In this document: one piece after another, positions 59,281-64,000 of the stretch | Numbering within the stretch: position 1 is the stretch's first letter | How the letters are laid out: every line of letters starts with the position of its first letter | Source of the DNA: Caldilineaceae bacterium | GTDB taxonomy: Bacteria; Chloroflexota; Anaerolineae; Caldilineales; Caldilineaceae | Length of the DNA: 64,000 nucleotides | NCBI GenBank assembly: GCA_019637645.1 | Contig: JAHBVH010000008.1 | Location: 62,001 to 126,000 of the forward strand | Reading direction: 5' to 3' | Notes under the pieces: generated by a model | What the model was told of the DNA's origin: nothing | The model's database searches: none | The model's input: the letters and a program-made list of their open reading frames with translations, nothing else | Position numbers and translations under genes: made by a program

Positions 59281-59311
59281 GCGCTGACAGGTTTATCAAA
59301 CCTGTCAGCGC
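59281..59311. terminator. Palindromic repeat family member between converging genes
   Basis: GCGCTGACAGGTTT (59281-59294) pairs perfectly with 59298-59311, loop ATC. It lies between the RNase D and FAD/Fe-S genes, both of which end here. Confidence 0.8.
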
Positions 59312-59319
59312 TGACTCCT

Positions 59320-62300
59320 TTACGCCAGTGCTGCGGCCAGCGCTTCGGCCATGTGCAGTGGCTGGCGTTCGGCAAAATCATGGATCTGATGACGGCAACT
59401 GGTGCCACTGGCCACGATGATCGTATCCGGCGCCGCCGCGCGTACGGCTGGCATGAGGCGATCCTCGCCAATGCGTTGGCTCACTTCGTAGTGATCGCGC
59501 TCGTAGCCAAAGTCCCCAGCCATGCCACAGCAGCCACTGGCAATGACCTCCACCGTATAGCCCGCTGCTTTGAGCGCCACCACACTGGCATCGTTCCCCA
59601 CCAGGGCTTTTTGGTGGCAATGGCCGTGCAAGAGCACCTTGCCCGGCTGATTGCGCCACACGGCTTGGAAGCGACTCGCCGCGATCGCACGCACCACAAA
59701 TTCCTCAAAGGTAAAAGCATTGCCCGCCAGCAACTTGGCCCGCGCTTGATCGCTGGCCAAGTTCAGATATTCATCGCGTAGGGTCAGGATACAGCTAGGC
59801 TCAATGCCCACAATCGGTATCCCTTGGGCGGCATAGGGCGCCAAGAGTGCCACGTTGTGATCCACCCACGGTTTGGCCTTATCGGCCTGCCCGCCAGTGA
59901 TCAATGGTCGGCCACAGCATTTACGCCCTGTAGCGAGATGGACATCATAGCCAGCCGCGGCCAAAACCAGCGCCGCGGCCTCGCCGATCTGGGTTTCATT
60001 GTAATTGGTCCAGGTATCGTGGAAGAGGACGACGGGACCATTGGGCGCTTCGCCGGTGGGTTTGGGGCCAGCCGTGGCAAACCATTGGGCAAAGCTTTGG
60101 TTGGCGTAGCGGGGCAGATCGCGCGCCGGGTGCACACCGATCTTGCTCAACACCCGTTTGGCTGCCGAACTCCCCATGCCCCAGTTGACCAGATCAATGA
60201 CCGGTGCGGGGAGCTTAAAGAGCAGTTCATTCAACGTGGGCAGCCACCCCATCATGCGGTTAAAGAGGGGCAACCCATTATGTTGGTAGTAGTGGACCAA
60301 ATATTCGGCCTTGATCTTCGCCATATCGACAGCCGAGGGGCACTCACTCTTGCAAGCCTTACAGCCCAAGCAGAGATCCATCACCCCGTATAGGTCAGGC
60401 GAGAAGAGTTCATCGGGCGGAATGCGACCGGCCATGGCATTGCGCAGGGCATTGGCGCGCGCACGCGTCGTGTCGTGCTCATCGCGCGTGGCCATATAGC
60501 TGGGACACATCGTGCCAGCCCCCAGTTTGCGACAGACCCCCGCGCCATTACACATCTCAATGGCCGGTGCATAGCCGCCGTCGGAACCCCAGTCAAAGAC
60601 CGTCTTTAACTCAATGGTTTGATAGGTTGGCCCCATGCGCAGGTTTTCGACCGGCGAGGGCGTATCGACGATCTTGCCGGGATTGAGCAGATTCTGCGGA
60701 TCAAAGATCCGTTTGGTCTCTTGCATGGCGCCAAAGAGGGTGGGCCCAAAGAGCCGTGGGTTGTAGATACTGCGTGCCAACCCATCGCCGTGTTCCCCAC
60801 TCATGACACCGCTGTATTCCACTGCAAGATCGGCGGCAAATTCACCCACGGCGCGCAGGCGACCGATATCGTGGCCGCTCTTCATGTTGAGGAGTGGGCG
60901 TACATGCAAACAACCCGCCGAGGCATGGGCATAGACGGCTACTTCGCCAATGTCATTCTCGACCATACAATAGTCCAAGATGCGCCGCAGATAGTCGGCT
61001 AGCTGTTCTTGGGGCACGCTAACATCTTCAATGCCCGTCACCGGCTTGTGATCACCGCGGCGGCTCATCAGAATATTGAGCCCTGCCTTGCGGACGGTCC
61101 AGACATCATTGACTCGCGCCGAGTCGAGCACGCGCACGACCTTGCCCTTCCAGCCGCGTTTGCGCAGGTGTTGTTCCAAATGTTCGATCTTACCGATCAG
61201 CTCTTTTTCGCTCTCGCCATAAAATTCGGTGAGGAGGACCGCAGCCGGGTCGCCATCGACAAAGTGAATCTTTTTGGCCCATTCGGGCTGGGCGCGGGCT
61301 AACCCTAGCAGCTGCCGATCCAGCAGCTCAGAGGCACTGGGGTCGGTTTCCAGAATATCGGGAATCGAGGCACAGGCATCGACCACATTGTCATAATGTA
61401 CCACAGCGAGCGCCGTCTTGGTCGGCTTGTCCACCAAGCTGAGCTTGACATCGGTCATAATGCCGAGCGTCCCCTCGCTGCCGGTGAGCAGTTGCACCAC
61501 ATTAAAGCGGTCAATGCGTTTGGGGTCCGCCAAGGGGGGCCGGAAGCGGGTATCAAAGCTCAGCTTGCTCCGCTCTTCGGGGGGGAGCAACGACGCCGCC
61601 AGCCGATCCAGGTTATAGCCCGAAGCCCGCCGCCAATGTTTCGGCCAGCGCGACAAGATATCGGGCATGATGCGTTCCAGCAATTGCGGCACCTCGCGAT
61701 AGATGCGGCCTTCGAGCGTCTCGCTGCGCCCTTTGGCCGCCAAGGCTGTTGCCTCGACCGGACTAAAATAGGCAGTAGAGCCATCGGCCAAGATCGTGTG
61801 CGCCGCGATCACGTTGTCGGCCATCATGCCATAGAGAATGCTGTGGCTGCCCGTGGCATTATTGCCCACACTACCGCCAACCGTGGCGCGGTCGGCGCTG
61901 GCTGGGTCCGGCCCTAACATCAACTTGTGGGCCCCCAACTGGCGGTTGAGCACAGCCACGCTCACCCCTGGTTGGGCTGTCACCGTCTTCGCCGCTGGAT
62001 CGACTTCGACAACGGTATTCATGTATTTGCTAAAGTCGATGATAATCGCCGCGCCAATCGCTTGCCCCGCCAAGGAACTCCCACTCCCGCGCGGCAACAC
62101 CGGCACTTGATGACGGGCCGCGATCTCCACCGTGGCCTGGACATCCTCGGCATCCTTCGGGATCACTACCCCAACCGGTTGGATCTGGTAGAGGCTGGCA
62201 TCGGTGCTATACAACATGCGCGTATTCTGATCAAAGCGCACTTCCCCCTTGACTTGGGCCTGCAAGGCTGCCACTAAGTCTTGGGTATCGCGCTGGGCTT

Positions 62301-62352
62301 GGCGGGTTTGGCTCGTTGTGTGGGCCGGTATCACACTCTCCGTTACAGTCAT
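59320..62352 (-). CDS. FAD-linked oxidase/Fe-S fusion protein (D-lactate dehydrogenase-like)
   Basis: 1010 residues. N-terminal FAD_binding_4 domain (PRGSGSSLAGQAIGAAIIIDFSKYMN) and FAD-oxidase C domain (to about 560), as in GlcD/Dld. Then a 4Fe-4S part (CNGAGVCRKLGAGTMCPSY; CLGCKACKSECP) and a C-terminal CCG/GlpC-GlcF domain (GRKCCGRPL; GCCGMAGDFGYE). Fusion of GlcD- and GlcF-like parts; oxidises a 2-hydroxy acid such as D-lactate and passes electrons to the chain. Divergently transcribed from the SDR gene, with its own promoter. Confidence 0.94.
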   Translation of the reverse strand: MTVTESVIPAHTTSQTRQAQRDTQDLVAALQAQVKGEVRFDQNTRMLYSTDASLYQIQPVGVVIPKDAEDVQATVEIAARHQVPVLPRGSGSSLAGQAIGAAIIIDFSKYMNTVVEVDPAAKTVTAQPGVSVAVLNRQLGAHKLMLGPDPASADRATVGGSVGNNATGSHSILYGMMADNVIAAHTILADGSTAYFSPVEATALAAKGRSETLEGRIYREVPQLLERIMPDILSRWPKHWRRASGYNLDRLAASLLPPEERSKLSFDTRFRPPLADPKRIDRFNVVQLLTGSEGTLGIMTDVKLSLVDKPTKTALAVVHYDNVVDACASIPDILETDPSASELLDRQLLGLARAQPEWAKKIHFVDGDPAAVLLTEFYGESEKELIGKIEHLEQHLRKRGWKGKVVRVLDSARVNDVWTVRKAGLNILMSRRGDHKPVTGIEDVSVPQEQLADYLRRILDYCMVENDIGEVAVYAHASAGCLHVRPLLNMKSGHDIGRLRAVGEFAADLAVEYSGVMSGEHGDGLARSIYNPRLFGPTLFGAMQETKRIFDPQNLLNPGKIVDTPSPVENLRMGPTYQTIELKTVFDWGSDGGYAPAIEMCNGAGVCRKLGAGTMCPSYMATRDEHDTTRARANALRNAMAGRIPPDELFSPDLYGVMDLCLGCKACKSECPSAVDMAKIKAEYLVHYYQHNGLPLFNRMMGWLPTLNELLFKLPAPVIDLVNWGMGSSAAKRVLSKIGVHPARDLPRYANQSFAQWFATAGPKPTGEAPNGPVVLFHDTWTNYNETQIGEAAALVLAAAGYDVHLATGRKCCGRPLITGGQADKAKPWVDHNVALLAPYAAQGIPIVGIEPSCILTLRDEYLNLASDQARAKLLAGNAFTFEEFVVRAIAASRFQAVWRNQPGKVLLHGHCHQKALVGNDASVVALKAAGYTVEVIASGCCGMAGDFGYERDHYEVSQRIGEDRLMPAVRAAAPDTIIVASGTSCRHQIHDFAERQPLHMAEALAAALA

Positions 62353-62464
62353 AGGTGTTATCTCAATCTGACGTTATGGATTCCAGAAAAACTTGCACGC
62401 TGAACGAGGGCAGGGTGCCTTGCGATTTTCCAGATAAAGACATGAGAAGCGATGTATGCCCGTC

Positions 62465-62494
62465 ATTATAGCATCGGATAAATCCGGCTGCTAA
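62465..62494 (-). promoter_or_regulatory. Promoter for the FAD/Fe-S gene
   Basis: On the minus strand TTAGCA (62494-62489), 18 bp, TATAAT (62470-62465). About 113 bp upstream of the ATG. Confidence 0.6.
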
Positions 62495-62562
62495 CCGCGA
62501 AAAGCGCCCGCAGGCGCTATCGGCGCCGTCGCTGCGGTGGGGCTGGGGCGGTGCGAGCTTGC

Positions 62563-62591
62563 TTAGCAAAGAAGAACTACCGTGCTATAAT
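62563..62591 (+). promoter_or_regulatory. Promoter for the SDR gene
   Basis: TTAGCA (62563-62568), 17 bp, TATAAT (62586-62591). Same hexamers as the divergent promoter 70 bp away. The palindromic repeat at 62610 lies in the transcribed leader. Confidence 0.6.
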
Positions 62592-62609
62592 TTTAGGCCG
62601 TATGCAAAG

Positions 62610-62646
62610 CCCGAGTTGTCAGGTTTTCAAAATCTGACAACTCGGG
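62610..62646. repeat. Palindromic repeat in the SDR leader
   Basis: Left arm 62610-62627 (CCGAGTTGTCAGGTTTT inside) pairs with 62629-62646 over 18 bp, with one wobble. It lies between promoter and start codon, so it may act as an attenuator or only as a mobile repeat. Confidence 0.7.
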
Positions 62647-62691
62647 GGCGACAACCCAAATCAAAGAGTAGAAAAATAGAGAGAAGAAGCT

Positions 62692-63531
62692 ATGTACAAC
62701 CTGCAAGGCAAAGTTGCTTTGGTCACCGGGGCTGGGGGCGAACGGGGCATTGGCCGTGCCATTGCCATGCGCCTAGCGCAAGAGGGTGCCGATGTGGTGG
62801 TCAATGATGTAGTTGCCCAAACGCCGGGACCCCAAACGGCGGGCTACTGGGGTGGCATGGCGCAGGTCGTGCGGGAGATTGAAGCGTTGGGGCGGCGTGC
62901 CATTGGGTTGGTGGCAGATGTTAGCGATGCCAACCAGGTGCAGGCCATGGTTGATCAGGCGGTGGCCCACTTTGGGGCGGTCGATATTCTGGTCAACAAC
63001 GCAGGGGCGCGCGCGGGCCGCGATCGCGTGCCGGTGATCGAACTTGAAGAGGCCGATTGGGATCGCGTCCAGCGTATTAACAGCAAGGGGACCTTTCTCT
63101 GTTGTCGCGCCGTGGCACGGGTGATGGTGGCGGCCAACCGCGGGGGCCGCATCGTTAACATTGCCTCGACCGCGGGCAAAATCGGCTCGGCCCGCTATGC
63201 TGCCTATTGCGCTTCCAAGTTTGCCGTCATTGGCTTCACCCAAAGCCTGGCCCAAGAACTCGCTCCCCATGCCATTACGGTCAACGCCATTTGCCCCAGC
63301 TTGGTAGCGACCGAGCGTATTGATGATCTCGCCGCGGCGCTAGCCCCGGTCCAGGCCACGCAGGACGAACATCGTGCGACCATGGTGGCGCGTGCCAGCA
63401 GCCTTTCCCCGCTGGGGCGGATGGCCGAAGTCAACGATGTGGCGGCGACAGCCGCCTTTCTTGGCTCGGGCGAAGCAGCCTATCTGACGGGGCTGTCGAT
63501 CAGCGTCGCCGGTGGCTCACAAATGCATTAA
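62692..63531 (+). CDS. SDR family oxidoreductase
   Basis: 279 residues, short-chain dehydrogenase. TGAGGERGIGRAIAMR cofactor motif, NNAG in ILVNNAGARAG, catalytic Ser in IVNIASTAGK and Tyr/Lys in YAAYCASKFAV, end YLTGLSISVAGGSQMH. Resembles 3-oxoacyl-ACP/sugar-alcohol-type SDRs; substrate unknown. AGAAGAAG site before ATG. Confidence 0.93.
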   Translation: MYNLQGKVALVTGAGGERGIGRAIAMRLAQEGADVVVNDVVAQTPGPQTAGYWGGMAQVVREIEALGRRAIGLVADVSDANQVQAMVDQAVAHFGAVDILVNNAGARAGRDRVPVIELEEADWDRVQRINSKGTFLCCRAVARVMVAANRGGRIVNIASTAGKIGSARYAAYCASKFAVIGFTQSLAQELAPHAITVNAICPSLVATERIDDLAAALAPVQATQDEHRATMVARASSLSPLGRMAEVNDVAATAAFLGSGEAAYLTGLSISVAGGSQMH

Positions 63532-63556
63532 ACCGTGAGCCGTGTCACGTTCAGAG

Positions 63557-63589
63557 AGAGCTGACAGGTTTGGAAAACCTGTCAGCTCT
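63557..63589. terminator. Palindromic repeat family member after the SDR gene
   Basis: AGAGCTGACAGGTTT (63557-63571) pairs perfectly with 63575-63589, loop GGA, followed by TT. 26 bp past the stop. The rest of the 350-bp gap to the next gene holds no clear gene. Confidence 0.8.
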
Positions 63590-63883
63590 TATCATCCGCC
63601 TTGGTCGTAGAGATCCTTGCCGCCCACGGTTTTGGTAAGGGTGGCACCGCAGTATTCGAGCATGGGCCGCGCATGGAAGGTGTTGACAATGCAAAACCGG
63701 GAGGCAACAAGGGTGTTAGTGGTGCCAGGTGGGTGAGAAAATTGACGGCGATGGGGGCCAAGTGGGCCGTGCCAGCGCGCCCGGGTCTATTTTACGGGGG
63801 ATGGTGGCTTTGGGTATCATCCGATTGCGATGGCTGCCCCGCCATCCCGCGTCCCTTATTTCAGCGTAAAAAGAGGAAATGAT

Positions 63884-64000
63884 ATGCGACCGAAAGACGC
63901 ACACCGGCTGCGCATTGGGGTGTTGGGCGCGGGCCCGATTGCCCAAGCGGCGCACCTCGAGGCCACGCGCAAGGCGCGCAATGCCGAGCTAGTGGCGATC
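63884..64000 (+). CDS. Gfo/Idh/MocA family oxidoreductase, N-terminal part
   Basis: 39 codons before the window ends. MRPKDAHRLRIGVLGAGPIAQAAHLEATRKARNAELVAI is the Rossmann NAD(P)-binding start (GVLGAGPIAQ) of this family. AGAGGAA lies 6 bp before the ATG. The gene continues outside the window. Confidence 0.85.
   Translation, partial: MRPKDAHRLRIGVLGAGPIAQAAHLEATRKARNAELVAI

Noticed and set aside
63601..63882. 93-residue plus-strand open frame before the final partial gene
   Set aside because: Non-ATG-like start context, biased composition and no motif; it ends at the ribosome site of the Gfo/Idh gene.

Overview
The window looks like a chromosomal segment of a Gram-negative-staining, filamentous-type bacterium, most probably a member of the Chloroflexota. 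This is inference. It rests on the gene mix (NfeD/SPFH pair, DUF2089 next to a DUF4097-type protein, MXAN_6640-like metalloprotease, a DUF6519-bearing contractile-injection locus) and on secreted proteins that end in a short aromatic/Pro/Leu tail plus a basic residue (FLPLVK, WFPFMAR), a C-terminus I associate with Chloroflexota exoproteins. No rRNA, tRNA, CRISPR array or complete insertion sequence was seen.

Layout. 0.1-16.7 kb is housekeeping and accessory metabolism: Rpn-type nuclease, kynureninase, GNAT plus DUF4037, aldo/keto reductase plus alpha-L-fucosidase, SPFH/NfeD membrane pair, a DUF2089/DUF4097 envelope-stress-like operon, a DapA-like aldolase, an ArnT-like glycosyltransferase with an alkyltransferase-like protein, a short UDP-glucose dehydrogenase and RidA. 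17-28 kb holds two large exported proteins (HExxH metalloprotease; 1971-residue cadherin-like repeat protein) around an SDR-Gfo/Idh oxidoreductase pair. 28.5-55.5 kb is the centrepiece: twenty minus-strand genes encoding an HTH regulator and a contractile phage-tail-like particle (extracellular contractile injection system, eCIS). 55.7-64 kb returns to metabolism: acyl-CoA dehydrogenase, CorA, RNase D, an FAD/Fe-S D-lactate-dehydrogenase-like fusion, an SDR and the start of a Gfo/Idh oxidoreductase.

The eCIS genes, in transcription order, are: regulator, sheath, tube, gp26-like zinc-ribbon baseplate protein, Pro/Ala-rich protein, DUF4255 tail-terminator, AAA+ ATPase, small conserved protein, DUF4157 candidate cargo, HEAT-repeat protein, gp53/LysM-adaptor-like tube protein, LysM protein, gpD-like hub, gpV-like spike, PAAR-like tip, gp25 wedge, two large gpJ-like baseplate proteins, gpI-like tail protein, and a 1406-residue DUF6519 protein that is probably distal or fibre-like. 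Many neighbours overlap by ATGA/GTGA, so they should be co-translated. No portal, terminase, capsid, integrase or T6SS membrane genes (TssJLM) are present, and no tape-measure protein is recognisable.

The non-coding DNA is unusually structured. About fourteen intergenic copies of a palindromic repeat with the core CTGACAGGTTT are scattered over the window, many placed as terminators. Two copies of a larger cloverleaf-like repeat flank the distal third of the eCIS locus in opposite orientation, with a compensatory base change. There are three short tandem arrays (13, 13 and 15 bp units). Starts were moved from the longest possible frame where a good ribosome binding site supports a downstream codon.
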